From NCBI GenBank assembly GCA_039000515.1, contig JBCFYV010000012.1, positions 1,580,005 to 1,644,004 of the forward strand: DNA of 64,000 nt, read 5' to 3'. Source of the stretch: Timema cristinae (Eukaryota; Arthropoda; Insecta; Phasmatodea; Timematidae). Shown here one piece after another: positions 24,903 to 36,044 of this stretch (its first letter is position 1; each line of letters starts with the position of its first letter). The notes under the pieces were generated by a model, which did not search any database, was not told the DNA's origin, and was given only the letters and a program-made list of their open reading frames with translations. Made by a program: the position numbers and the translations under genes.

Positions 24903-25205
24903 TTAAGATGACTTCGTGGCCTAGGTGTAAGATGTCAGACATCGAAACTGGGAGTCCGGCGTTCAATCCTCGGCTCTGGCACAGATTTATTTTATTTCCA
25001 AAGCCTTCCTTCACCTCTGACAAGATGTGTATTAATCACAACTTGTGAATGTGTGGAATGCCAGACCTCCACCGTGGTTCGGATACCACGTTAAACTGAA
25101 GTTCCCCCATTTAATCTCACAATCACTCTACCATTACACATTAGCGTGAGTGCATACAACCCAAATGGGTAGTAAGACGCGCTGCTAATATTATTATTAT
25201 TATTA
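24903..25205 (+). repeat. tRNA-derived SINE (type A), full length
   Basis: The head has an A-box-like gtggcctaggtgtaag and a B-box gcgttcaatcctcgg, with the tRNA-like part ending at ggcacag. The middle is ttccttcacctctgacaaga then a tgccagacctccaccgtgg block, the tail is attacacattagcgtgagtg then gggtagtaagacgcgctgc, and it ends in an ATT microsatellite. Other copies are at 33,305-33,595 (-) and 12,425-12,613 (+, truncated). Confidence 0.85.
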
Positions 25206-25289
25206 TTTTATATATATATATATATATAATATATATTTACTGTTTTTAAAAACGTCTGTCTGTTGCTAAATATACATGGAACTTCATAA

Positions 25290-26030
25290 CCGGTTGTGGT
25301 GCCTTTATTTATATTTGATAGGAACTATTATACATACATTCGGGGTTTGAGTCTCCGTTAAAGATACGGCTGGTTTTATTTAAATCTGTAGCTTAGGATC
25401 TATGGAACCACTTAACAGATTACGGTATAGTTTTTACTTCTATACTGGACCAATATCTAGGCAGGTTTTAACATTATTTGTGTATAATAAGATGGAACCA
25501 CATGATTACTGTGGGGTTATTTTTATTAATCTGTAGCATATTTATCCAGGCATTTTTCAGTGTAATAATTGTAATCGGGTGTTTTGGTGTAAGTCCCGGT
25601 AAAGTGTCAGCTGGATATGTGTATATATCTCTGGAACCACTTAACAGATTGGGATGTAGTTTTTTTTTGTATAATATCTATCCAGGCATGTTTTAGCATG
25701 TTATAATCAGATTTTGTGTTGTGAGTCTCGGTGAAGGACCAGCCGAATATTTGTGTATATCTCTGAAACAGCAAACATATTCCGAAGTAGTTTTTTACAC
25801 TCTAGGATATTAACCAGGCAAATTGTAGCATGATATATTTAGATTTTGGGTTCCGAGTCCCTGTTAAAGTTTCGTATAGATGTTGTATATATGTTATCTA
25901 GGATATTTATAACCACATAAGCGATTGCAGAGCAGTTTTCTTTCAATTATGTAGTATTTATATCCAGGCAGAGTTTAACATTAGTTTAATCAAGTGTTTT
26001 GCTGTGAGTCCCTGGAACTGCTGACAAGCC
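25290..26030 (+). repeat. Degenerate tandem repeat (units of roughly 120-170 bp)
   Basis: At least four diverged units share the ordered blocks ggaaccacttaacagatt, tagttttt, atctatccaggcat, ttagcat, and gtgagtccc/gtaaag followed by tgtatatat. Examples start near 25,400, 25,630, 25,760 and 25,900. Units differ in length and many positions. This occupies the interior of the foldback element. No coding role is visible. Confidence 0.6.
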
Positions 26031-27049
26031 TATTGATAATGGATTTTGTGGGTCAGCTGAAAGGTAAAATTCCGTTCTTCCGCGAAGGGGATAATATAGT
26101 TCAGAGTTTACTACAGGATAATATTTATATATAATATAATATTATCTATTTCACCCGCCTCTGCTACTCATCTGGGCTTCATGCCTTAAATAATTGTTGT
26201 GGCATAGCGATGAAGAAGATACAAGTTATATGCTAGGAGAGAAGTTGGGAAACAATGTAGGAAAACGTCCTCAATATTTTCGGCCAATATGAGAACCCTG
26301 TTTTATGCATCACTGAAAATGGACCATATGAAAACATTTTTGTCCACGTGACTACCGAAGCAGTAGAAAATAAATCATTTACTGCATTTCCTAAAATATT
26401 TAGTTTACTTTGTATTTCTCTTTACTATAAGATATCAAATATTTAATTTTGTGTGTATTTACAGCAGATATCACACTTGTCTATAATCTATTATTTTGGG
26501 TATTAGTTACATTCATAGTGATATAAAGGAGAATTATAATATACTAATTAATATCCAAGGAACACCCAAAAACAATACAAAGGATTTAATTCTAAAATTA
26601 TATATATATATATATAATTGAAATGAAATAAAAGGAAAAATGAAGATAGAAATTTTAATTAGCAAAAGACAACTGGGATTATCAGAGTTGAATGGTTATA
26701 TATAAACAAGTCTGAGTAAATATATAATACATTATTTAGAAGAAAAGATACTGAATAGAATAATGTCAAACCTTTAGCAAAAAACCTTTTAACTTTAAAT
26801 TCTTATTTAAGTTATGAAATCAAGTAGAATAAGAACAAGATAATATAGTAGGTTAAAATACAAAAAAATTAATATAGACAATAAATAAGATAAAAATCAC
26901 ATTTCCAAGGTTACATGTTAATGAGTAAAACATTACTAAGTAAGATATATTAATTATAGTAAAACAGTTGAATTAAGTTAAAGGTAATATTATGACATAT
27001 CCAGAGTTGTCAAAAGGAAAAGTTAAAATATAACATATAGTAGTAAACA
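26031..27049. other. AT-rich interior of foldback element, no gene seen
   Basis: AT-rich with (AT)n tracts near 26,600. There is no open frame with a recognisable domain and no transposase. Confidence 0.45.
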
Positions 27050-27562
27050 GGGAAATAAAGTATATATCTTTTAGATTTAATTTATTATGTGTAATATATA
27101 TCATTAATAAATTCATAATTAGCTATTCACAGTAATAAAAATTCTGAAAAGGGGGAAACCGGGTTTATGTTACTATTTAAAACCAATAAATGTGGGTAGC
27201 AATGCTGCCAAAATAATGCGTGGCGTGGTTAAATCTTTAACAGCTTAAAAAAAGAAGACCAATTTATTAATGAGACTAAACATAATTAATTAGCTAAGTA
27301 TATAACGAATAATTTTTTTACTATGAAGGGAACAAAAACGTAAATTAATTTATTTGATCAAACTATTTGGACATCGCAAAATGACATAACCCCTCCCCCA
27401 TCACTCCTTCCCTACAGGCAAGAAATAATTATAGGACTTAAGGCTTTCATTAAATCCGGCCTTGGGCGTAGCTAGACAAACTATCCTGCAGTCATGTGTG
27501 GAGCTATAGCATACCGCGCTGGCTGATTGAATAAGTTGCTACCTTAAAATCTCGACGGAGTG
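27050..27562 (-). repeat. Right terminal inverted repeat of the foldback element
   Basis: Reverse complement of 23,703-24,235. It contains gaaaagggggaaaccgggt and ccggccttgggcgtagcta and ends AATCTCGACGGAGTG. Its last base abuts TAcgt, where copia integrase sequence resumes. Confidence 0.85.
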
Positions 27563-27564
27563 TA

Positions 27565-28414
27565 CGTCCGGGCCTAGGCTTGGTGCAGAATCTTACGTCC
27601 CTGGAGGTACGGATCTTTCGTTCACTTGGTAGCCATACCCAGTAGGCCTTGGAAAAGTCAGATTAGCCGACAAAGACCCCTTTCTTTCCTTTGGGTTCAA
27701 ACTTTCCTTTATTGGGAGACTTGTCGAGGATGATGGCTTTCTCCCCATATATACGAAGATGCGAGATATTTGGCCGTCTTCCCAACCATCTTTCGTATGG
27801 AGTTCCTTCAGACAACCCCTTTGTTGTGCATTGATTTAGGACGTGATTGGCTGTCACTATGGCTTCGGCCCAAAAGGACAGTGGCATTCCGCACTCGAGT
27901 AGTATGCACCTAGCAGCCTCAACCAGAGTGCGGTTCTTCCTTTCCGCGACACCGTTCTGTTGTGAAGTGTGCGGAGTTGTTAGACGTCGTTGGATGCCTG
28001 CACGTTTGAGGATGGAATCCATTTTATCGTTGCAATATCTTTGCCATTATCCGATTGAAGAGCTTTGCTCTTATGCCCTGTTTGATTTTTGGCTAGATTC
28101 TTGAACTCAATGAATTTCTCAGTGACCTCTCCCTTGTGACGAAGGAAGTAGACTTGACATCATCGGCTGTAGTAGTCTATGAAGGTAACGAAATAATGTG
28201 CGCCACCTTGAGATGCTTCCCTCATCGGCCTGCTGAAGTCGGAATGCTTTAACTCCAGAAGCTCTTTTGAGGTTACCTCTCGTTTGGTGAAGGGAGTTGA
28301 TGTTATCTTTCCTTCTAGACAGGTGTGACAGTTTTTTAAGTCAGTTGAGTCATTGAATTTCAAACCAATCACACATTGGTTCTTGAGCATATTGACCATG
28401 TCCCTCAAATTCAA
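27565..28414 (-). pseudogene. copia GAG-pre-integrase and integrase
   Basis: The upper part (28,160-28,414) has the CHTCLEGK zinc-ligand block and LELKHSDFSRPM with the first catalytic Asp, then GGAHYFVTFID. The lower part (27,663-28,022) has TTPHTSQQNGVAERKNRTL with the catalytic Glu, then SFWAEAI and FVG. After a stop the frame goes on as ERKIRTSRDVRFCT-like sequence up to the foldback insertion. The stretch 28,023-28,160, which should carry the second Asp, is frame-broken. It integrates element cDNA in intact relatives; here it cannot. Confidence 0.85.
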
Positions 28415-29717
28415 ATGACCAAGTCAAGCGTGCCAAATTTCCAATTCACTTTTGGAAACTTTCGATCCTGTGACCATGCACGCTTGCTGATCGATTTCAC
28501 AAAAGTAGAATAAATCACCACTTCTATTTGCAAAAACTTTAATGTCACGTTTATGCCTTTTATGGTCACGCAATCTTTCTCAAATGTCACTTTGTTGTTG
28601 TCAACAATTTTTGCCACAGAGATGAGGTTCGTTCTGAGGTCGGGTACATATAAGGTGGCTTTCAACGTGATAGAGTCATTCACACTGTTTGCTGTGGGAA
28701 TTTGCACGTCACCTTTCACTTTTACTTCCGTGGCGCTGTCATCGGCAAGTTTAAGATTCCCGTACATTTTCTTCGCGCTTGTGAATGCATGTTTATTGTT
28801 GCATAAGTGAGATGTGCAACCACTATCAATGCACCAAAGGTTGTTTATGTTGCTTGATCTTGTAATTTCGTTGTCGACGAAAAAACAACAATGGGCCTCA
28901 TCAGCTTTATTTGCCGTTTGTTTTCTCAACTTCTTTTTAAAGAAACAATCGGCCTCCCTGTGTCCTTTCTTTTTGCAAAAGTTGTGTTTGTAGTTAAGTT
29001 GTGGTTTTTGTTTACTTTTATGTTTGGTTCCAGCACTACTGCTTGTACAACCTTTCGGTCGGTTCACAAACTGTTTTCCTGACTTGACAAACATGGCGGA
29101 ACCTTCGTTTTCCGGAGCACGTGCGTTATGTTCATCCAAGACTTTCACTTTCAATGTTTCAGCATCAATTAAATTGTCACAGGATTCGATTGCACATCGA
29201 AAGTTGTCGTAACTGATGGAGAGACTATATAGCAGCATGATCGTCAACAGGTCGCCGTTCATGTCCACCTCCATTGCTTGCAACTTATCCACAACATCAA
29301 AAAAAATCCAGTGAAATGTTCAGTCACATCGTCGCCATCTTGCATCTTGTGTTGTGTGAGACGTTTGAGCAATGTTGCCTTGCGAGCAGGCCCCTTTGAT
29401 GTGTAGATTGATTCTAGTTTGATCCATACGTCGCGTGAAGTAACGCATCCTCGAATCTGTTTTAATTCAGATGGATTGATAGACAGGATTAAATCAGCTT
29501 TTGCCTTCCGATCGGCCGCTAGCCAAGCTTTGTGTGCAGCTTGTGCGGCAACAAGCACCGCGTTTTCGCCAACCACTTCGGGTTGTGGTATTTCTCCTGA
29601 CACATATCCCTATATATCATTTTTTATTAGCAAGGCTTCGGCTTGTATTTTCCATGTATCGTAGTTGTTGTGTGACATCTCGAGTTGTGTTGAATGCGTC
29701 GTGTTCGCGTGCGCCAT
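28411..29717 (-). pseudogene. copia gag and protease
   Basis: The start codon is probably at 29,717 (MAHANTTHSTQLEMS, then NYDTWKIQAEALL). The expected Trp of the WGYVSG motif is a TAG stop near 29,607. Downstream are VWIKLESIYTSKGP and LYSLSISYDNF, the copia gag core. The zinc knuckle reads NFCKKKGHREADC, so the first Cys of the usual CX2CX4HX4C is not present. Protease follows as WCIDSGCTSHLC, with the DSG catalytic site. A frameshift lies near 29,290. Confidence 0.85.
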
Positions 29718-29820
29718 TTTGTTAGGCTAACGAATCGTTCAACCTCTGCACTTTTTTTTATTCTTAACTTTTTGTTTAATCAAATTATTGTTTCATTTCC
29801 GATCACGAAGCTCGAGTAAC

Positions 29821-29834
29821 CTGGGCCAATAACC
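29821..29834 (-). promoter_or_regulatory. copia primer-binding site, initiator-tRNA half-molecule type
   Basis: On the - strand, directly next to the 5' LTR, the sequence is GGTTATTGGCCCAG. Drosophila copia is known to prime from a fragment of initiator Met tRNA whose anticodon-side sequence is complementary to GGTTATGGGCCCAG. This site differs at one base. Confidence 0.7.
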
Positions 29835-30027
29835 TGTTGGGCAGAGTAGTGATCGAAACACACAATATGTATAAACTATTTTGACACAATTTATAGCACG
29901 ACCGGTACAGCGCTTGGCTGAAATGGAACATAACTAACGGTTTATTACTTGAAAAAGTTGGCGTTATAGTGAACTGTAAAATGTAAACAAACATGAACGT
30001 TTTGACGGTAATAATTGGACTACAACA
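29835..30027 (-). repeat. copia LTR (5' LTR of the - strand element)
   Basis: 193 bp, starting TGTTGGGCAGAGTAG and ending TACAACA on the + strand. Shorter than its partner at 21,728-21,951, from which it differs by indels and several substitutions. Confidence 0.88.
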
Positions 30028-32960
30028 TTATTATTATTGTTGTTGTTGGCATCATCGTCGTCAAGTGAAATTTACCAAAACTCTTTTTCTCTTTGCTAAG
30101 CTGGGTGTTGTTTCTTTAGCTGAGAAGTTTGATGAAAGTATTGTAACATTAGAACTGGCACATTAATGGATCACAAAGTCTAGAAAACCACCCAACATAA
30201 ATATTTGCTAATTTCAACCCAGAGACTACACCAGCACCACCTACCATCCATAGAGTAAAAAAGAAATTTCAACTTCACCAGAGAAGTTTTCATCCTTACC
30301 AATCAAGTTGGCATCACTGAAGACAACATCCTGTTTGGTCTAATTACTACTATTTCCTGAGAAAGATGTTATAATAAATACAATTGAAATATTGAAGTGT
30401 GTATCGAAGTATGTGTTAGTGTTTTTACTTTTATTTATGCTCTACCATTTTCTTAATATTCTATCATTTTATTTATTTATTACAAAATGTTTTTGCTCAA
30501 TGCACTTTTTTCATACAAATAATAATTCTTTAAAACATAACTTTTTGGTCTTTTAAACTTGAAGACACTGATTCTCTACCCGAGTTTTTGTTTAGTCAGC
30601 ACAAAGCTTGATTGACATTACATAATGTGGAAAAGTAATGCAGGGGGAGAGAAGAGGGCTGAGCTTAAACATTCACAGCACTAATTGACCTGGCTTAAGT
30701 TTTAATACCCTTGTCTGCAGCAAGTAAAGGAAGACAGTCTGTGGGCATTTAATAATGGTTTTCACTAATCCCTTTCTTAAAGAGGGTATATGAAACTCAA
30801 AAAATTAGACTTTTCTACTCAGTATAAGAGTTTGACTATTTTTTATATAAATTGCTTAATATTTGTCTTTATTTTATTTTATTCAGTAACTAAAACTACA
30901 TAACTTATTTGTTGTTCATTTGGATGAAACTGCCTTAGGCACTTGGAAAATTTTATTGATCAATTATTTTAACATGACAGAAGACATAATAACCCTATGT
31001 GAATAATTCAAGCTTGGAAGCATTATCAAACAACATTGCATGTGACAATTTAAAAAAAAAATTACCTGTTTTTTCTTGTCATAGCTTTCCTCTGAATTCC
31101 ACGGAGTACTTGTTTAATAGCTGCATCCACAGATTACTCTACTGTCTCTACGGTTTCAAGTACATGCCCCACGTAGAATCATTACAAATAATAATTGCTA
31201 GTGCTTATCTTGGACATTAGTTGGACTAATCTGCAATAGTTACATCATTTTGCAACTAGAATGCACACTTATAGAAGCATAGCTAGACGGATATTTAGTG
31301 AACTATCTGAATATCAATGCGGTGGGGTCTTTTAAAGGAATTTTAAATCAAGACAATTTCAGCCAGATCCGATTTTACCCTAAATATTCGTTGATTCATC
31401 AAATTATTTTCCTTTATCATTTCTTTTTACTCCATTTCTCATCTCTATTTCACTATTCCAACAATATTCATAGATTCTCAATTTTTTCACCTCATATATT
31501 TTGAACTTTTTTGTCATATAATTCCCGGTGGAAAGTTTGTTTTAATTATTGGTGTTTCTTTAAAAATGGGTTTAACACCTGATTATTGAAATTCCCAATC
31601 AAGAGGGGAAAAAAGGACATAAATTACAAGTTTGAACTGTAAAAAATTTACACCAAATTCTCAATCTTAACTGGGAGTGGTTGTGAGAAAAACAATCTGA
31701 TATCTTTCATTTAATATAAATATATGTTTTTGCGTGATTAAATTTTCAACAAAAAATGTATATGGCTGAGAAATTTACAATTTTTGTTTTATTCCTACAG
31801 TTTTAATCATATACATAGTGACTATATCTTAAGATAGCTTACCCAAAAATAGAAGTATGATTAGCAAGGCTATTTTAATATTTTAGATATCGTTGACAAC
31901 TAATTTGGTTAGTCATAAATGTTGTTAAACTTTCAGAGCCATGATTTTAGACATGGTTGAACTTATATATATATATATATATACTCTCTTGAAATGTTTT
32001 AAGGGTATTTTTTTAAATCTAATGATTCAATTTTAATTAACATTGTGTTATAGTAATTATTATTTTGTTAGTAAAACAAAGTTTAAATATATTAATATAC
32101 AATTCACAAACACAAAAATTTAACTTTTTTTCAAGTTTTAAGTAAATCTTATTTTTTTTAAACTAATATTTTACTGATGTAGATTTTAAGTAAATTGTTG
32201 CCATAGATATGTAAATTAACGGAGCTCCACAGGCAGGTTTTGATAAGGTTAAAATTCAGAGTACATAAATAACCAAACAAATAACATAAAATAGTTTATT
32301 TTATTTTATTTTATTTCAAAATAACCTTTAAACTTGTTCCATTACAATAATATATCAAATTTAGGTATAAGTGCATTTCTTATGTGTTTTACCCCAAGCA
32401 TTGTTGTCAACCAACTTATTATTGTATCATGTAAAATTGTTAAAACAACCAGGCAAGTAAAGAGAACGGGTCTCCTAGTAATATATAAATACCCAGTAGT
32501 CTAAAGGTAAGAGTTCTCATGGATAGTGTGTAAAAGGCACAGACTCTACAGAAGGATCTGGATTTTTTTTAACCAAAACTGTATACAATAAACAACACAT
32601 ACTCTAACTGATTTTTTTAAATATTTATTAATATATTTCAATAAAGAGTGATTGCATTTGAACTATTATTTTGTTTGTCACTAACCCAATACTGTCAAAT
32701 TTAGAAGAAAAAATTGTTTAGTGAACTTCGGACATAAGCAGCTTACACATCGGTAAATAAATCTTTTCATTCTTTTCATTCACATGACATAACATGAAAA
32801 TCTAAATAATATATTTTTCCAAACTCAGAACATTATAACTTGTATATTTATGTAAACCAGCGTTGCACTTAGTACATTGAGTACGTAACTCTCCCAGTTC
32901 CAATAACAACTATTTACGATTGATTTTTGTTGCCAACCTTAAATAAAATAATTAAGGGAA
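30028..32960. other. ATG2 intron sequence, no gene seen
   Basis: AT-rich. It has short ATT/GTT tracts at 30,028-30,050, an (AT)n tract near 31,966-31,982 and short open frames with no recognisable domain. There is no clear repeat boundary. Confidence 0.5.
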
Positions 32961-33294
32961 ATGTTCTCTTTCCAGTGATATATGACACTACTACACTATC
33001 TATCAGATAAAGCGAGAACTAGCTCAAATCTGGAGAGCTGACCTCATCGGCTTTGGCACTTTTAATGGTAGTAGGCGGAGCCGATCAGATCGACTTGTTG
33101 TACTAAAAGGGTTAATAGTGTATATAAGGAAAGAGTCCCCTTATTGATGCTAGTAGCTTACTATCACTCTTGGCTTGATCAATCCTTTGCCAAGGAGGTT
33201 AGCATTGTGGGTCTTTGAGCTCTCCTTTCTTTGTTTGTCTTCAGTCAATTGACACCTCCCTGCAGAACCATTAGTTGCGCTCCATAGGAACACA
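32961..33294 (+). repeat. Possible solo or truncated LTR
   Basis: It starts TGTTCTCTTTCC and ends with AGGAACACA, inverted ends of the type LTRs have. It holds a TATA-like gtgtatataagga at about 33,118 and a CT-rich stretch before the end. Directly after it comes TTGGTATCA, which resembles a primer-binding site following an LTR. A SINE has inserted within that site. No partner LTR or retroelement coding sequence was found next to it, so this is tentative. Confidence 0.35.
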
Positions 33295-33304
33295 TTGGTA
33301 TCAT

Positions 33305-33595
33305 ATTATTATTATTATTATTATTATTAGCACCGCGTCTTACTACCCGTACGGGTTATACGCACTTACGCTAATGTGTAATGGTAGGGTGATTGTGAGA
33401 TGAAATGAAGGACCTACAGTTTAACGTGGAATTCGAACCACAGTGGAGGCCTGGCATTCCTCACATTCACAAGATGTCTTGTCAGAGGTGAAGGAAGGGT
33501 TTGGAAATCGGATAAATATGTGCCGTGACCGAGGATTGAACACCAGACCCCAGCACAGAAGTCTAACACCTTACCCCTAGACCACCAGGTCACCC
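33305..33595 (-). repeat. tRNA-derived SINE (type A), full length, with target duplication
   Basis: The - strand reads tRNA-like head (tggtctaggggtaaggtg, gtgttcaatcctcgg), ccttcacctctgacaaga, the common tail cattagcgtaagtgcg, cgtacgggtagtaagacgc and an (AAT)n end. The target site ggtatcat flanks it at 33,297-33,304 and 33,596-33,603. Apart from the tail it is close to the copy at 24,903. Confidence 0.85.
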
Positions 33596-33603
33596 GGTAT
33601 CAT

Positions 33604-33971
33604 TATAAATAGACAAGACTACAAGTCATGGGACAATAAAAACATAGGTTCACTCCCATAAATAACCATAAAGTTAATTTGAGGTGGGGATGCAGGGAAT
33701 ACGAGAAAATGTAATTTTGTTTTCACTTTTTACATAATTTGTTTTATAAACTAAGTAAAAAAAAATCATTACAAACATAAAGTTTAATTTTCTTCACATG
33801 GTGGTATCAATATCTCTCGAAAGCAAATGACACTAGATGACAAACTTTTAAGTGGAGAGAAAATGTCATTTAATTCCTGGACACTCTTGATAGAAATTCA
33901 ACAACTATTGAGGTAATAACGTGAAGAAAATTAAACTCTCTGTTTGTACTGAAGCTAAAGTTGATTTATTA
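33604..33971. other. ATG2 intron sequence, no gene seen
   Basis: AT-rich. If the LTR at 32,961 is real, this would be its former internal region, but no retroelement domain is readable. Confidence 0.4.
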
Positions 33972-34553
33972 TAGGGATGGGCTCCTCAAATATCTCAAAT
34001 TCTTCAGGATATTCAAGATTTGAAGATTCAAGAACATTTCTGATTTGAGATTCAAATCTTTAAAAAAAAAGTTTTTCAAAATTTCAGGTGAAATTTGTTT
34101 TGTAGCTCTAATACTGCTTATTGGTGGTTCAGAACCAATTATAAAATAAAATGAACTTAACAACCAGACCCCAGACCAGTAATTTAACACTTAACTGGAT
34201 GAATGGATGTTATAATGAATGGACCATAAGAAAGAAAGTTAATATCTAGTTAACATTTCTATTTTATAGTATTCTATTATATTTATATTTCCTCTTATGT
34301 TCATAATGTTTCCAAGATTCGGATTCAGGATTCAAAGTTAAATTGGAGATTCCAATTAACAAAGTAGTGGATACAAAGCCTCTCTTAATTTCTTTTGACA
34401 AAAGAAAAGTTTTGCTATAAAAACTGCAAAAATACTGACCTTTTCTCATGTTACCAACATTCCCACCTTAAACATAACATCTAGTTGTATTGGTGGACAG
34501 TGACTGCTGCCATTATGATTGGGTCAGACATATCATCTCTTATTACAGCCCTA
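33972..34553 (+). repeat. CTCAAAT-rich interspersed element with hAT-like ends (copy 2)
   Basis: It starts TAGGGATGGGCTCCTC and continues with ctcaaat/gattcaaat motifs, a ttggtggttcagaacc block and an accagaccccagaccagtaa block, matching 20,880-21,192 read on the other strand. A possible right end is CAGCCCTA at 34,546-34,553, whose complement TAGGGCTG resembles the start, but the flanks do not form a duplication. No coding capacity. Confidence 0.5.
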
Positions 34554-34914
34554 GTGGACAAGTTTGTTTCATGCGTGTGGAACATAACCATCCCGGTCAT
34601 ATTAGGACCATCATTTGGCATAATAAGCCTTATCTGAATATCTGGACTTTTCAATTAAATCTCCTCTAAACGGTTTTTCACTCCAACCATTTTTCTCTAG
34701 TAAAACTTCCTAATAAATATATGATAGCATTTAAAAATCTGTAAGTGGATACAAGATGAGCTTATAAGGTTGTAAAATTACTTTAAGGTCTTAGGGTCTA
34801 CCATAGCTTTCTACTCACTCACTCACTCAAACTGATTACATAATGGGGAAAGCATACACTTGTACATTAAATTGTATATAACTACCAAAGCTTAGACGAT
34901 TGACTCGCGGGATG
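34554..34914. other. ATG2 intron sequence, no gene seen
   Basis: AT-rich with a short (ACTC)n tract near 34,812-34,829. No feature is supported. Confidence 0.45.
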
Positions 34915-35135
34915 GATCCCAGATATCTCAGTGGAAATAGTATTGGCGTACTAAGCTAAAGGTCCTGGGTTTGATCCCCATGTTCAGGTGTTGTTTTACA
35001 AAATTTACGATTCTTACCTGATACTTGCCAAAGTTCTGGTATTTAATTCTTCTGAAGGAAATCACCTGTTTGAGATAATGATGATGATGATAAATTAACT
35101 AATCAATAATAATAATTAGTAAATAATAAACAATA
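34915..35135 (+). repeat. tRNA-like SINE (type C)
   Basis: The head reads gatatctcagtggaaatag ... ggtcctgggtttgatcccc, with A-box-like and good B-box-like parts. After that come a tacctgatacttgccaaag block and a tail of GAT and AAT repeats. A fragment of the same head is at 4,035-4,115. It does not share the tail of types A and B. Confidence 0.6.
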
Positions 35136-35398
35136 ATAATAACAATAACAACGACAATTATAACTGGCTGATATAGGATGTCTACATCCGCTGCAGCCGG
35201 ACATTTGGTGTTACTTGAAATAGTATGATTCCTGTATATTGAAATCACGTCACAATGGTAGGTTTAGAAAGGTTAAAATTAATGTTTCTCATTATTGATA
35301 TTATTTGGCAGTATTGCCACTAAATGTCAAATGTAACATCTTTAAAATCTGCTGTATGAGCGTATGAAATTATTTTAATGTGTCAACTTTGTTCACAG

Positions 35399-35646
35399 TA
35401 TTTGAAAAATGGCCTTCCAGAGTTGCGAACATTGACCCCAGAACCTGTGCGTATGGTAGACAATCACTTCTCATTACCTCTCGGCAAGATGGACCTGTTG
35501 AAAGCTCCTAAACACTACCCAGCCGCTGTGCTGCGTTACACGTTGTGCGAGATGAGCATTGTGTGGCATATGTATGGCGGGAAGGACTTCTCAATGCAGC
35601 CTCCCAAGAAACAGGTCAAGTTGCTGGAGAAACACAGATCAGGAAC
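35399..35646 (+). CDS. ATG2: ATG2, exon 3 of 5 seen (CAD region)
   Basis: Encodes about 82 residues from an acceptor GTTCACAG (35,398) to a GTAAGT donor (35,647). Motifs are PEPVRMVDNHFSLPLG, MDLLKAPKHYPAAVLRY, TLCEMSIVWHMYGGKDF. The last block matches the conserved W-x-x-Y-x-G-x-D-F/W core of the ATG2 CAD domain as I know the family. It starts on a codon boundary, as the previous exon ends, and leaves two bases (AC) that the next exon completes to Thr. This is the best conserved and most certain exon in the window. Confidence 0.93.
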
Positions 35647-36044
35647 GTAAGTCCACAACAAGATATGTATTTATTTTTGCACAAAGATATTGGTCAATTT
35701 AAAATAAAGTTGGAATACATACATTTTTTTATAACTTAACCATGATACATAGTAAAATAAATTGTATTCTGTAACTATTGGAAACTATGACTCTTTGGAA
35801 AATAATAATCCTATTCGCTATCAAATACTACATTAATACTAAAGAGGAAAGACTAGTTGTAATTTAATCATCTACATATTCATTAATGTTTATATTTAAT
35901 CATTTCCTATTGCTCCACTATAGTGTTAAAACTTGACTTTGTGAACGTGGTTCGGGGTTACTTTACAGTTGTACTTTGTCAATACAATGGCAACCTGGTT
36001 GGCCTCTATGAATAAATACTAATTACACTATTGATTAAAAATGG

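Larger units (their letters stand above)
23703..27562. mobile_element. Foldback DNA element with ~0.5-kb terminal inverted repeats, inside copia
   Basis: The outer ends CACTCYGTCGAGATT are inverted copies, and inverted similarity continues for about 500 bp on each side (23,703-24,235 against 27,050-27,562), with only scattered differences. The flanking bases are acgTA and TAcgt, so a TA duplication is possible, but the palindromic context makes the exact edge ambiguous. The 2.8-kb middle has no transposase, only a SINE, an inverted SINE head, AT microsatellites and degenerate tandem repeats. Copia coding sequence resumes on each side (RDVRFCTKPRPG on one, YFLEEEEISC on the other), proving insertion. 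The superfamily is not identified. Confidence 0.8.
21728..30027 (-). mobile_element. Ty1/copia LTR retrotransposon, inactive, split by a foldback element
   Basis: Two similar LTRs (21,728-21,951 and 29,835-30,027), both TGTTGG...CAACA, enclose gag, protease, integrase, reverse transcriptase and RNase H in copia order on the - strand. The flanks are ttatt on both sides, a possible 5-bp duplication, but both flanks are (ATT)n so this is weak. A 3.86-kb element with long inverted repeats (23,703-27,562) separates integrase from reverse transcriptase. Stops, frameshifts and loss of the catalytic core of the reverse transcriptase show it is dead. It lies in an ATG2 intron, antisense to the gene. 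Confidence 0.9.

Noticed and set aside
24903..24984. tRNA gene
   Set aside because: The tRNA-like part has no proper cloverleaf or anticodon arm and continues into a repeated SINE body.
30100..30360. Possible exon or pseudogene near the copia 5' LTR
   Set aside because: Short frames without any recognised domain and no splice phase fitting ATG2.
32485..32565. tRNA-like stretch (agtctaaaggtaagag ...)
   Set aside because: Only an A-box-like motif; no B box, no second copy, no tail.
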